From CAXBMB01 sp052078155 (GTDB lineage Bacteria; Pseudomonadota; Alphaproteobacteria; Kiloniellales; DSM-21159): 64,000 nt of DNA. A program made the position numbers and the translations under genes. The notes beneath the pieces were generated by a model that was not told the DNA's origin, searched no databases, and saw nothing but the letters and a program-made list of their open reading frames with translations. The stretch spans positions 2,232,001-2,296,000 of the forward strand of contig JBQJBP010000001.1 in the NCBI GenBank assembly GCA_052078155.1, given 5' to 3'. Below, piece by piece: positions 32,448 to 40,327 of this stretch (position 1 is the stretch's first letter; every line of letters begins with the position of its first letter).

Positions 32448-33602
32448 ATGATCGATCTCGAAATTCTCAGCGGCTGGCTGAAACAGGATGAGCGTCTGTC
32501 CTTTGAAGGCCTGGAACTGCTCCCGCCCAAGGGGCTGGCCCACGATCATGTACGCCTGACGGGCAGCGGCCTGCTGCTTCGCATCCCCAAGCAAAGCCAA
32601 CGTGGCTACGCACCTCTCGACAATCTGACCTACCAGGCAGCCTGTTTTGAGCGTGTCCAGCGCAGCGGCCATGGCCCGGGTCTGGCTCTGGTTCTGCCGC
32701 CCTCCCAGGCCCTGCCAATGGGGGCCCTGCTGGTTGAGGAAATCTACGGGCGTCCATTGTCCCTGCCAGGGGATCTTCCTTTGTTGGCGCAAGCCATGGC
32801 CGCCGTCCATTGCCAGGATCTTCCGGCCCCCGATCAACGCGCCCCGCTTGAGGATCACCGGGATCCGGTTGCCGGTCTTTATCAGGAAATCCTGGATCAG
32901 GCTGAACTGCTGCCGCAGGCTGACCTCCTCCCCGCCAGTCTTGCGTTGCTGAAGGAAGAACTGGCCTGGGCAGAAGCTTTTCAACAGGATTACCAGCAGT
33001 GGTCAGGCCCCCAGCCTCAACGGCTGGTGTTGACCGATACCCATCCGGGCAATTTCCTGGTGGCGGGGAAAGGTGCACTGGCTGCCGGGAACAGCGAGGG
33101 GCTTGACCCGGCTTCGCCCAGTGGCGGATTGAGCACCCGGGATGACAGGCCTTGCCATGCTGTCATCGTTGATCTGGAAAAGGCACTCTATGGCAGTCCG
33201 GCAACCGATCTGGCGCATGCCACGGTTTACTCCTCAACCACGTGGGACCTGGAAGCCACAGCCGTCCTCAGCCAGGAGGACGTCGGTACCTTCTATCGGC
33301 ATTACCTGTCTCTGCTGCCAGATGATCTGGCGCGAGACCTGCGCCCCTGGCTGTTGCCTCTGCGCCGCCTGCTCTGGCTGCGGGCCATGACCTGGTGCGC
33401 CTTCTGGCAGGTCAATCACCGCAAAGCCGCCAAGGACGAGGCCGAACGTGCCCTCAGCGCCCAGGACTGGTCCGCAGACAAGACAGACAGCAAGCTCATC
33501 GCCCATGTGGCGGAGCGGGTGACCCACTACCTCTCGCCGGACATATTGAAACTGATGCAACAGGACTGGGCCGCGACCGACGGACTGGAGGCGCATTTCT
33601 AA
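32448..33602 (+). CDS. Aminoglycoside-phosphotransferase-fold kinase
   Basis: 384-residue protein kinase-like (APH/choline kinase) fold. The catalytic loop reads LVLTDTHPGNFLV, a variant of the HxDxxxxN Brenner motif in which Asp and His are swapped in order but Asn is kept; the metal-binding aspartate is in VIVDLEKALYGSP. The hydrophobic C-terminal part (LRRLLWLRAMTWCAFW) is typical of small-molecule kinases of this fold. It is divergent from the two glycosyltransferases, so the three may work on one sugar or amino-sugar compound (inference). The ATG follows AAGGA by a longish 12 bases. Not convincingly an antibiotic-resistance gene. Confidence 0.75.
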   Translation: MIDLEILSGWLKQDERLSFEGLELLPPKGLAHDHVRLTGSGLLLRIPKQSQRGYAPLDNLTYQAACFERVQRSGHGPGLALVLPPSQALPMGALLVEEIYGRPLSLPGDLPLLAQAMAAVHCQDLPAPDQRAPLEDHRDPVAGLYQEILDQAELLPQADLLPASLALLKEELAWAEAFQQDYQQWSGPQPQRLVLTDTHPGNFLVAGKGALAAGNSEGLDPASPSGGLSTRDDRPCHAVIVDLEKALYGSPATDLAHATVYSSTTWDLEATAVLSQEDVGTFYRHYLSLLPDDLARDLRPWLLPLRRLLWLRAMTWCAFWQVNHRKAAKDEAERALSAQDWSADKTDSKLIAHVAERVTHYLSPDILKLMQQDWAATDGLEAHF

Positions 33603-34848
33603 TCTGCCCAGCCAGGTCATGTTTCCGAAACGTCTTTGATCAGCCAAAGGTGCTGATTGGTCTTACAATCTGTTCTTTTCTCCTATCGAACCGGGCGCGG
33701 TCATGAAAAGAGTCTCAAAGCAGTCCCAAAGAGCAAAAACGACCCGGATATCGCCCGTATTTTCCTACAAATAGGTCACCCAAGGGACCTGCGACCTGCT
33801 AGCCTTTTTGCAATCGCTTCCCCCGGAACCGGCTGAATGATCTCCCAAGCTCACAGCTATTTCGGGCCGACGCCACAGAAGCGAGAGCCTGTTCCGGCGC
33901 TTCCATAGGTCGGGAAGGCTGGCAAAAGAGTGAAGGAGGAGCTGTTTGGAGACTTACCGTGGAAAAACCATCTGCCAGCTCTTGAGTAGTCTCTGACCTG
34001 AGCCGACCGGCATCCATCCGGGTCTTCTTGCAAACAGAATTTGCCCGGACAGCGATGGGCGGCTCTACCCAAGGAACAGCCCGGTTCCTAGAGCAGTAAA
34101 TTCGACAGCTGGTTCGAGGTTGCTTTCGCAACAAAGTCAAAAACAGGACGAGAGGCCCTGCCCGTCTCCCCCAGGATTCCAGGATCTGCAGATCAGACTG
34201 GAATTGCGCTGATTATGGTCCCCGCTTAGACCGCACCGGTTCTGCGTGAACCGTTAAGCCGGGAGTAACACAGCGATTCGGACAGTGTGCCTCTCGTTGC
34301 TTTGGCAGTTTGCAGGGCGCAAACGCGTCCGAAGTCCTGTCCCTGCGGCACTTTTGCTCTGAGGTTCTGATTGAGACTTCCTCAAACTCATCAGGCCCTT
34401 CTTCTGTCCGGTCTGGGAAGGTCAGCTTCTTTCCTGAGGACCACTGTCTTTAGAGCCAGTCTCTTTCTTAAGGGCCAAGGTCTGTTGAATTGGGGAAAAG
34501 CCTCGGTTGAAACAGGGCAACGCCCATTCTGAAAGATCAAACTCACAGGATAGACGGCCTTATCGAAAGAGCACTCTCCTGGGCGGCAGCCGCAAAGAGC
34601 CTTAGCCCCTCAATGAGGGCACTCTGTTCCATTAGCAGAGTTGCCTTGTTTCAAGGGGCGGTGACGGAGGATCACTTCAGGCCGGACTGTTCCTAATCTG
34701 CAAGACGGTTTTCTGCTCCCCCCAGAGGTGGGCGCATCAGGTTCTTACCGGGACAGAGCAGATCCCGGACACAAGAATACCCGCCAGACCGAGGCTGTGT
34801 CCTCAAAGCTGAAAACCGGCTGATCCAAAGCACTCCCTTTGCTCCCTC
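33603..34848. other. Long stretch without recognisable genes
   Basis: About 1.25 kb with frequent stops in all six frames. A minus-strand frame of 113 codons at 33799-34140 has no family features. No tRNA, tmRNA, RNase P or SRP RNA signature was recognised. It ends at a strong plus-strand terminator, so it may be a long untranslated region or carry an unrecognised non-coding RNA. Confidence 0.5.
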
Positions 34849-34886
34849 GGCGCCCGTCCCCAACCCCGGTGGACGGGCGCCGTTTT
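34849..34886 (+). terminator. Strong intrinsic terminator with no visible gene upstream
   Basis: GGCGCCCGTCC (34849-34859) pairs perfectly with GGACGGGCGCC (34871-34881), an 11-bp G+C-rich stem with an 11-base loop, followed by GTTTT. The nearest upstream plus-strand gene ends 1.25 kb earlier, and the radical SAM start is 70 bases downstream. Confidence 0.8.
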
Positions 34887-34955
34887 GAGTCCTGCTGTAA
34901 ACCCGCACAGATTTTTGTTCTTCTTTTGTTCTGTTTTGTTTGTTAAGCTGCCCTC

Positions 34956-36167
34956 ATGAAACAGCTTGCCGGACCTCATCAACTTCCAGACCCGCGTCCC
35001 GCCAAGGGCCGGGGGGCAATCAGCAACCGCAGCGGCCGTTTTGAAAGCTACAGCCGGGAACCCTTTGATGACGGCTGGGCCCAGCCCCTTCCTTCTCAGG
35101 AACTGGCCAATCCAGCGGGCCAGCAGGGGAAAGGTAAAATCCTGTCCGGCAAAGCTCTGACTGACTGGCAGAACCGCAGCTCTTCCGGCGCTCCGGAGAT
35201 GGAGCCCCAGAACAGCGTGCCCCAAACCGAGATTCTGGCTGACAGTGCGCGCAGTCTGATCACCAAGAACAAATCACCGGATGTCCCATTCGACCGCTCC
35301 ATCAACCCCTATCGGGGCTGTGAGCATGGGTGCATCTACTGCTTTGCCCGGCCCAACCATGCCCATCTTGGTCTCTCTGCAGGCCTGGATTTTGAGCGTA
35401 AGATCTTTGCCAAGCATGACGCCCCTGACCTGCTGCGGGCAGAACTCAGCAAACGATCCTATCGCCCCACCACGCTGGCATTGGGGGTGATCACGGACTG
35501 TTATCAACCCATCGAGCGGGAGCTTCAGATCACCCGGGGCCTGATTGAAGTTCTGGCAGAGGCCAGGCATCCTTTCTGTATCATCACCAAGTCCAGCGGC
35601 ATTCTGCGGGATCTGGATTTACTGGCTCCCCTGGCTCAGCAGGGACTTTTTAAAGCCTGTGTGTCGGTCACCACACTGGACCGCAAACTGGCGCGGCTTC
35701 TTGAGCCGCGCGCGGCAACACCCCACCGCCGTCTCCATACGATCAAGGAACTGAGTCAGGCCGGCATTCCGGTCACTGTCATGGCCGCCCCCATGATCCC
35801 GGCCCTGAATGACATGGAACTGGAATCCATCATGACCTCGGCTGCAGCAGCAGGCGCTGATCAGGCCAGTTACATTCTGCTGCGCCTGCCCCTGGAAATC
35901 GGACCTCTGTTTGAGGAATGGCTGGAACAGCACTACCCGGACCGCAAAGACAGGGTGCTGGCACTGATCCGTGAAACCCGCGGCGGAAAGCTCAATCACG
36001 CAGAATTTGGCAAACGCATGCGCGGGGAAGGTGTCTATGCCGATCTTCTGCATCAGCGATATCAGCGCTGCCTCAAGCAACTGAAGCTCACCCGGCGGGA
36101 ATGGGACCTCAACTGTGACCTCTTTCAGCGTCCCGCAGCCGATGCCAGACAACTGTCCCTGCTGTAG
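34956..36167 (+). CDS. PA0069-family radical SAM protein
   Basis: 403-residue radical SAM enzyme of unknown reaction. The SAM/4Fe-4S motif is CEHGCIYC in the segment SINPYRGCEHGCIYCFARPN. The chain continues with the partial TIM barrel (ALGVITDCYQPIERELQITR, then ITKSSGILRDLDLL, then VSVTTLDRKLARLLEPRA, APMIPALND). The family is related to spore-photoproduct-lyase-like enzymes and is widespread in proteobacteria. The first 90 residues are a variable leader. The start at 34956 has only a poor ribosome-binding site; a strong terminator stands 70 bases upstream, so either the promoter lies in the short gap or the hairpin acts as an attenuator. Confidence 0.88.
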   Translation: MKQLAGPHQLPDPRPAKGRGAISNRSGRFESYSREPFDDGWAQPLPSQELANPAGQQGKGKILSGKALTDWQNRSSSGAPEMEPQNSVPQTEILADSARSLITKNKSPDVPFDRSINPYRGCEHGCIYCFARPNHAHLGLSAGLDFERKIFAKHDAPDLLRAELSKRSYRPTTLALGVITDCYQPIERELQITRGLIEVLAEARHPFCIITKSSGILRDLDLLAPLAQQGLFKACVSVTTLDRKLARLLEPRAATPHRRLHTIKELSQAGIPVTVMAAPMIPALNDMELESIMTSAAAAGADQASYILLRLPLEIGPLFEEWLEQHYPDRKDRVLALIRETRGGKLNHAEFGKRMRGEGVYADLLHQRYQRCLKQLKLTRREWDLNCDLFQRPAADARQLSLL

Positions 36168-36243
36168 TCAGACCGCTGACAGGCAAAGAGTGGAAACAGG
36201 GCCCTGATCTTGCGCATCAGAATTCAGCGTAAAAACAGGCATG

Positions 36244-36274
36244 AAAAAGGGCCGCTCCGAACGAAGCGACCCTT
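36244..36274 (-). terminator. Terminator of small lipoprotein gene
   Basis: Reading minus, AAGGG, T, CGCT pairs with AGCG, G, CCCTT around a short TCGTTCGG loop and runs into TTTTT. It lies about 30 bases after the stop of the 67-residue lipoprotein. Confidence 0.7.
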
Positions 36275-36305
36275 GTCAAATCAGCAGCAGGAAAATGACA
36301 GAATA

Positions 36306-36509
36306 TCAGTTCTTGTTGACCAGATGTTCGCGAAGTTTTTCGTATTCATCTTTGGTCATCGCACCTGATTCGTATGCCTTTTGCAGATCTTCCAGTTCCT
36401 GCCCCAGGGTCGCGGTTGAATGCTCCTCTGTGACAGTTGAGGAACTGCCGCACCCCGCCAGCGCCAGAACCAAAGGCAAGGTCATCGCCAGAGCCAAGTG
36501 TTTCAACAT
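36306..36509 (-). CDS. Small lipoprotein with SHOCT-like hairpin (67 aa)
   Basis: 67-residue envelope lipoprotein: a hydrophobic signal and lipobox LAGC near residues 17-20, a Ser/Thr-rich linker, then a helical hairpin (LEDLQKAYESGAMTKDEYEK) of the SHOCT type, about 30 residues, usually placed at C-termini. Function unknown; SHOCT hairpins are thought to mediate oligomer contacts. The ATG has AAAGGGAAA upstream. The next minus-strand gene (36589-36813) encodes a paralogue with the same layout, so this is a local duplication. Confidence 0.82.
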   Translation of the reverse strand: MLKHLALAMTLPLVLALAGCGSSSTVTEEHSTATLGQELEDLQKAYESGAMTKDEYEKLREHLVNKN

Positions 36510-36588
36510 TCCCGATTTCCCTTTTTTACAAAGCCGTGCTTTCAGGGCATCTCAGGCACAACGGCCAAGACACCAAAAACACCACTGA

Positions 36589-36813
36589 TTAGGACTTGTT
36601 GGCTTTGTCCAGAATGGCTTTGCGCTGTTTGTTGTATTCAGACTCGGTCAAAGCACCGGCATCGTAGGCTTTTTTCAGATCCTGCAGTTCCTGACCAGTC
36701 GTTGTGGTTTTGATCTTTACGTCTGCATTGGAATCAGCACCGCCGCCGCCACAGGCCGACAACAAAGCAACCAAAGGCAGGGCCAGAATCCATTTAGACT
36801 TACCGTTAACCAT
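36589..36813 (-). CDS. Small lipoprotein with SHOCT-like hairpin (74 aa)
   Basis: 74-residue paralogue of the neighbouring lipoprotein. Signal and lipobox LSAC at about residues 18-21, then GGGG, a short charged linker, and the same hairpin (LQDLKKAYDAGALTESEYNK). The start is the ATG at 36813 behind GGGGGCG; a longer frame upstream is open but non-coding in appearance. The two genes differ in the linker and share the hairpin pattern, which suggests duplication followed by divergence. Function unknown. Confidence 0.82.
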   Translation of the reverse strand: MVNGKSKWILALPLVALLSACGGGGADSNADVKIKTTTTGQELQDLKKAYDAGALTESEYNKQRKAILDKANKS

Positions 36814-37107
36814 GAGCACGCCCCCATAAAGCTTTTCGTAATGAGATTTATGTACTATAAGCCCGCCGGTGTTCTTCCGGCACATAGTACATTTAGAAAT
36901 CATGGGTACAGACTTTGCAGGTTGCAGGCAAATGTTTGTGGTCAGCGCCTGAACACTTTTATGTCGGCGATGCCACGAACCATTCCTTGACCGCATTGCT
37001 GCGCTGCAGCAGATTTTTCTTGGTTTCGTAAAAAAATGTATTATGTACTGCACAACAGTTTCATAAAACCGTAGCACCGACTGCTTAGTTAACGTTGGAG
37101 AGCCCCC

Positions 37108-37287
37108 GTGGCCAGAAATCGAAAAGAGTCTCACAAGAAACCTGAAAGCGACAAAGTCTACGTGACCAAGGTCCGCAACTGCCTGATGTGCCGCAGCGAA
37201 TTCAAGTCTGCCTGGTCCGGCGAACGGATCTGCACGAACTGCAAGCAGACCCAAGCCTGGGGCGACGGTCCCGGCCTGGCAGCTTAA
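37108..37287 (+). CDS. Zinc-ribbon protein of 59 residues
   Basis: Short gene starting with GTG behind TTGGAGAG and encoding MARNRKESHK, a basic lead, then the zinc ribbon CLMC...CTNC with two CxxC pairs 15 residues apart, and a short WGDGPGLAA tail. The N-terminal lysines and arginines suggest nucleic acid or ribosome contact. No known family is named. A perfect-stem terminator follows 46 bases later, which supports a real monocistronic gene. It is shorter than the usual gene-calling cut-off and easily missed. Confidence 0.8.
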   Translation: MARNRKESHKKPESDKVYVTKVRNCLMCRSEFKSAWSGERICTNCKQTQAWGDGPGLAA

Positions 37288-37333
37288 CAGGTTTTCCCGG
37301 ACGTCTTAACCGGGTACCAAAGCAAGACACATC

Positions 37334-37368
37334 AAAAGCGCGGCTTCTCGATTGAGAGCCGCGCTTTT
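37334..37368. terminator. Bidirectional terminator after zinc-ribbon gene
   Basis: AAAAGCGCGGCT pairs exactly with AGCCGCGCTTTT, a 12-bp stem around an 11-base loop, with A and T runs on both sides. Confidence 0.85.
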
Positions 37369-37612
37369 GGCGCTTCCGGGCTAAAATTACGCGCCTGTGC
37401 CTGGCTTTCAGGCCCATGCTCAGTCTTCTGAAATGGCGTCAAAATCAGGGTGTTGCTCTGCACCACAAAGCAGGGCCGTCATATTCTCGCCCCATGCTTA
37501 ATCTATAGTCTGCTTATTACTTCCCATTCTCATCTCGTAACTTGATCCCGACAGGGGCTATGCTGTGGGGACAGAGTCATTTTGTCAGTGCTTATGCCTG
37601 CCAGAACGCCTC

Positions 37613-37633
37613 AGAGCCAAATCGGGTTAAGTG
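37613..37633. repeat. Repeat-tail fragment
   Basis: AGAGCCAAATCGGGTTAAGT is the reverse complement of the CACTTAA, CCGATTT, GCTCT tail seen in the complete units, so this is a solitary fragment in the opposite orientation. Confidence 0.5.
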
Positions 37634-37828
37634 CTAAGGCCAGATGCACACGCCTGCCCTGCCCGGCTATATCAGGGGCTGGCTCACAGTTTCGTTTCAG
37701 GGTCAAAGCACGACCACTTCACCCATTTGCAGACCAGCAGGCGATGATCTGCAATAGAACTGACCATCGCGACAACACGCACCTCATACACTTCGCTCAC
37801 CTCATACAAAGGACAATATCCAGCACAG

Positions 37829-39433
37829 ATGGCCGTTGAACAAAGCATCACTGATCTGACACGCATTGCCGTGGTTGCCCTGGGCGCCCTTGGCTGTGGA
37901 ACCGTTTTTGCCCGCTTCAAACAGCCGGCGGTGGTAGGCTACATCCTGGCAGGCACCCTGCTGGGCCCGACGGCCCTCGGTTTGATCAAAGATCGCGATT
38001 CAATTCATCTGCTGGCCGAGCTGGGGGTGCTGATGCTGCTCTTCCTGATCGGCCTGGAATTGTCCATCAAGTCCTTCAAGGAAGTCTGGCGGGTGGCTTT
38101 GCTGACCACCACCACACAGATATCCCTGTCCCTGATCGTCATGTGGGGCGTGGCAAAGCTGGTAGGATGGCCGCCTTCCGTGGCATTGCTCTTTGGCTTT
38201 GTCACCGCCCTCTCCTCCACGGCTGTGGCCATCAAACTGCTGGAAGATTCCCAGGAGGTGAACAGCCGCGTGGGCAAAGTCACCATCGGTGTACTGGTGG
38301 CCCAGGATCTGGCCGTTGTTCCCATGATGATCATCCTGGCGTCGCTGGGGGCATTGCAAAGTGCCGGGGAAAACAGCGAAGCCATGGCGGAGCAGTTCGC
38401 TCTCGATGTGGGTCTGAAGGTCGGCTTATCCGTCGGCTTTCTGATCCTGCTGATCCTGGTGATCGGCGACAAAAGAAAAATCCATCTGCCCTTTCTCTCC
38501 TTCGTCGGCAAAAGCCACGACCTGCTGCCCCTGGCCGGTCTGACGGTCTGTTTCGGGGCGGCTGCCGTCAGCGGCCTGCTGGGGCTGTCGCCGGCATACG
38601 GCGCTTTTCTGGCGGGCCTGATCATCGGCAGCTCCACCGCACGGCAACCCATGATCCAACAGTCGGTGCCCATTCAGTCCATCCTGATGATGCTGTTCTT
38701 CTTGTCTGTGGGCCTGCTACTGGACTTCCACTTTGTCATCGACAATCTGGGCACGGTGCTGCTATTGCTGTTTTTCGTGACAGTGCTCAAGACCCTGATC
38801 AATGTCTCCATCCTGCACCTGCTGGGGGAATCCTGGCCCACCGCCTTTATCTCTGGCGTAACCCTCGCTCAGATGGGGGAATTCTCCTTCTTGCTGGCCG
38901 CCGTGGCGGTCTCCAGCGGTCTGGCCAGCCCGGGGGCCCAGAACCTCATCGTCGCCGTGACGGTTTTGTCTCTGGTCACCGCCCCCTTCTATCTGGCGGT
39001 AGCCCGACGCCTGCACGGGGCCAGATTGCCGGTCATCGCCACCGGCCGGGAAACCCTGCAAGTGGCTCTGGCCCCCTTCTGGCGCGGCCTGTCCAGGCTG
39101 CTGCGGCAAAGCGAAGACCAGATGGTCGGCCTGACCGGACGCGCAACCCGCCCGCTGGACCGTCTGAAGGCTCTGCGGCGCAAAAGGGCAGAGCAGAAAG
39201 AAGCGAAGGCTCAGGACACATTTTCTGATGAAGAAGCCGCCACTGTTGAAACGGCCGGTGATGCTTCAACAGAAGCGGACCAGGCCCTGCCCCAAGAAGA
39301 CGGCGAAGCAACCTCCCCGACCGCAGCAGACGACCAGAACACTGCCGAAGACAAAAACACCTCGTCTGGTGCCTCGACTGGTGATTCGGCGGATGCCTCA
39401 TCACCCGCGTCATCCGGCAACAAAGCCCCCTAA
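37829..39433 (+). CDS. CPA2-family monovalent cation:proton antiporter
   Basis: 534-residue inner-membrane exchanger related to KefB/KefC: about 12 hydrophobic helices, with GYILAGTLLGPTALGL and LAELGVLMLLFLIGLELS near the N-terminus, the unwound-helix region VTALSSTAVAIKLL, and SPAYGAFLAGLIIGSS. Instead of the RCK/TrkA-N nucleotide domain typical of Kef proteins, the chain ends in about 120 residues rich in Glu, Asp, Ala, Ser and Thr, predicted disordered. K+ or Na+ cannot be chosen from sequence. The gene is followed by a copy of the dispersed repeat before rnhB. Confidence 0.87.
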   Translation: MAVEQSITDLTRIAVVALGALGCGTVFARFKQPAVVGYILAGTLLGPTALGLIKDRDSIHLLAELGVLMLLFLIGLELSIKSFKEVWRVALLTTTTQISLSLIVMWGVAKLVGWPPSVALLFGFVTALSSTAVAIKLLEDSQEVNSRVGKVTIGVLVAQDLAVVPMMIILASLGALQSAGENSEAMAEQFALDVGLKVGLSVGFLILLILVIGDKRKIHLPFLSFVGKSHDLLPLAGLTVCFGAAAVSGLLGLSPAYGAFLAGLIIGSSTARQPMIQQSVPIQSILMMLFFLSVGLLLDFHFVIDNLGTVLLLLFFVTVLKTLINVSILHLLGESWPTAFISGVTLAQMGEFSFLLAAVAVSSGLASPGAQNLIVAVTVLSLVTAPFYLAVARRLHGARLPVIATGRETLQVALAPFWRGLSRLLRQSEDQMVGLTGRATRPLDRLKALRRKRAEQKEAKAQDTFSDEEAATVETAGDASTEADQALPQEDGEATSPTAADDQNTAEDKNTSSGASTGDSADASSPASSGNKAP

Positions 39434-39562
39434 ATCGTGATTGGCTTGGTTAGAAGCGCTTTGCACTTGCCCTGACCCCTGGCTCATCTTCTAAAAATGA
39501 GAACAGAGTTTTTTACTCTCAGCAGGAACACGGCATGAGGCCACTTAAGCCGATTTGCCTCC
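39433..39562. repeat. Palindromic intergenic repeat, unit C
   Basis: Nearly full-length copy between the antiporter and rnhB. It has the GTTAGAAGCGCTTTGC core and the CACTTAAGCCGATTTGCCTC tail found in unit B, with the middle part more diverged (CATCTTCTAAAAATGAGAAC). Confidence 0.7.
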
Positions 39563-39592
39563 AGGACCCGTCACCCGAGCAACGGAACAGAC

Positions 39593-40243
39593 ATGCCTGA
39601 CTACAGTCACGAAGAGGAACTCGGTGCCGATCGGGGTGCCATCATCATCGGTGTGGATGAAGCCGGCCGTGGCCCCTGGGCCGGTCCCGTAGTGGCCGGG
39701 GCGGTCTGGATGAACCCGGCCGGTCTGCCCCAAGACCTGCTGGCTGCGCTGGACGACAGCAAGAAGCTCAGCGAAAAAAAACGGGCCATGCTGCACGATC
39801 GCCTGCTGGAAATCAGCTGTGCGCCGGAAGGAAAATCGTGCCTTCAACTGGGCATTGGCCTGGCCTCAGCAGAAGAAATTGATGAGATCAACATTCTGCA
39901 GGCCACCTTTTTGGCCATGACCCGCGCTGTGGAAAAAATTGAGTCAAAAATCGATGCAGCTTTGATTGATGGGAACAAATCCCCCAAACTGCCCTTCCCC
40001 TGCCACCCTCTGATCAAGGGAGATGGAAAATCTTTTTCCATCGCTGCAGCCTCTATCCTGGCAAAGACTCACCGCGATCGGCTTATGGAGAGGTTGGCTA
40101 CTAGATATCCGGGGTACGGATGGGAGAGTAACAAGGGGTATGGCACAAGAGCCCATCAGGCCGGTTTGAAGGAGCTTGGAACAACTCCAGAACATCGACG
40201 CTCATTTAGACCAATACGTGAGACTCTTGGACTAAGTTATTGA
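39593..40243 (+). CDS. rnhB: Ribonuclease HII
   Basis: Removes RNA from RNA:DNA hybrids and single ribonucleotides from DNA. The first catalytic Asp-Glu pair is in GVDEAGRGPWAGPVVAG at about residues 20-36, followed by DDSKKLSEKKR, the third acidic residue in ALIDGNKSP, and SIAAASILAKTHRD with the fourth. 216 residues, normal length. It lies 84 bases upstream of ccrM in the same direction, a pairing common in alphaproteobacteria; the gap holds the GANTC cluster that probably controls ccrM. Confidence 0.96.
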   Translation: MPDYSHEEELGADRGAIIIGVDEAGRGPWAGPVVAGAVWMNPAGLPQDLLAALDDSKKLSEKKRAMLHDRLLEISCAPEGKSCLQLGIGLASAEEIDEINILQATFLAMTRAVEKIESKIDAALIDGNKSPKLPFPCHPLIKGDGKSFSIAAASILAKTHRDRLMERLATRYPGYGWESNKGYGTRAHQAGLKELGTTPEHRRSFRPIRETLGLSY

Positions 40244-40277
40244 TTCAAGGGGCTTGACGCCGAATCTCTCCTGACTC
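40222..40277. promoter_or_regulatory. Cluster of four GANTC sites upstream of ccrM
   Basis: GACTC at 40222, GATTC at 40242, GAATC at 40262 and GACTC at 40273, four CcrM targets in 56 bases against roughly one per 256 by chance. The first two overlap the 3' end of rnhB. Methylation of GANTC sites in its own promoter is known to tune ccrM in Caulobacter; the same feedback is inferred here. Confidence 0.65.
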
Positions 40278-40327
40278 AGGATGCCCTCAATTCAGCCAAT
40301 TAAGTTGGTACGTAGGGGGAACGGAAA

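Larger units (their letters stand above)
37288..37828. other. Intergenic region before CPA2 antiporter
   Basis: About 540 bases. It has the bidirectional terminator at 37334-37368 and a fragment of the dispersed repeat at 37613-37633; otherwise nothing recognisable. The antiporter promoter should lie at its right end. Confidence 0.55.

Noticed and set aside
33799..34140. 113-codon minus-strand frame in the gene-free stretch
   Set aside because: Composition rich in Arg, Ser and Cys, no ribosome-binding site and no recognisable domain.
34141..34848. tmRNA, RNase P RNA, 6S RNA or SRP RNA before the strong terminator
   Set aside because: None of the conserved blocks of these RNAs could be found; only the terminator itself is clear.
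36814..37254. Long upstream extension of the 74-residue lipoprotein
   Set aside because: The ATG at 36813 has a good ribosome-binding site and directly precedes the signal peptide; the upstream part overlaps the divergent zinc-ribbon gene.
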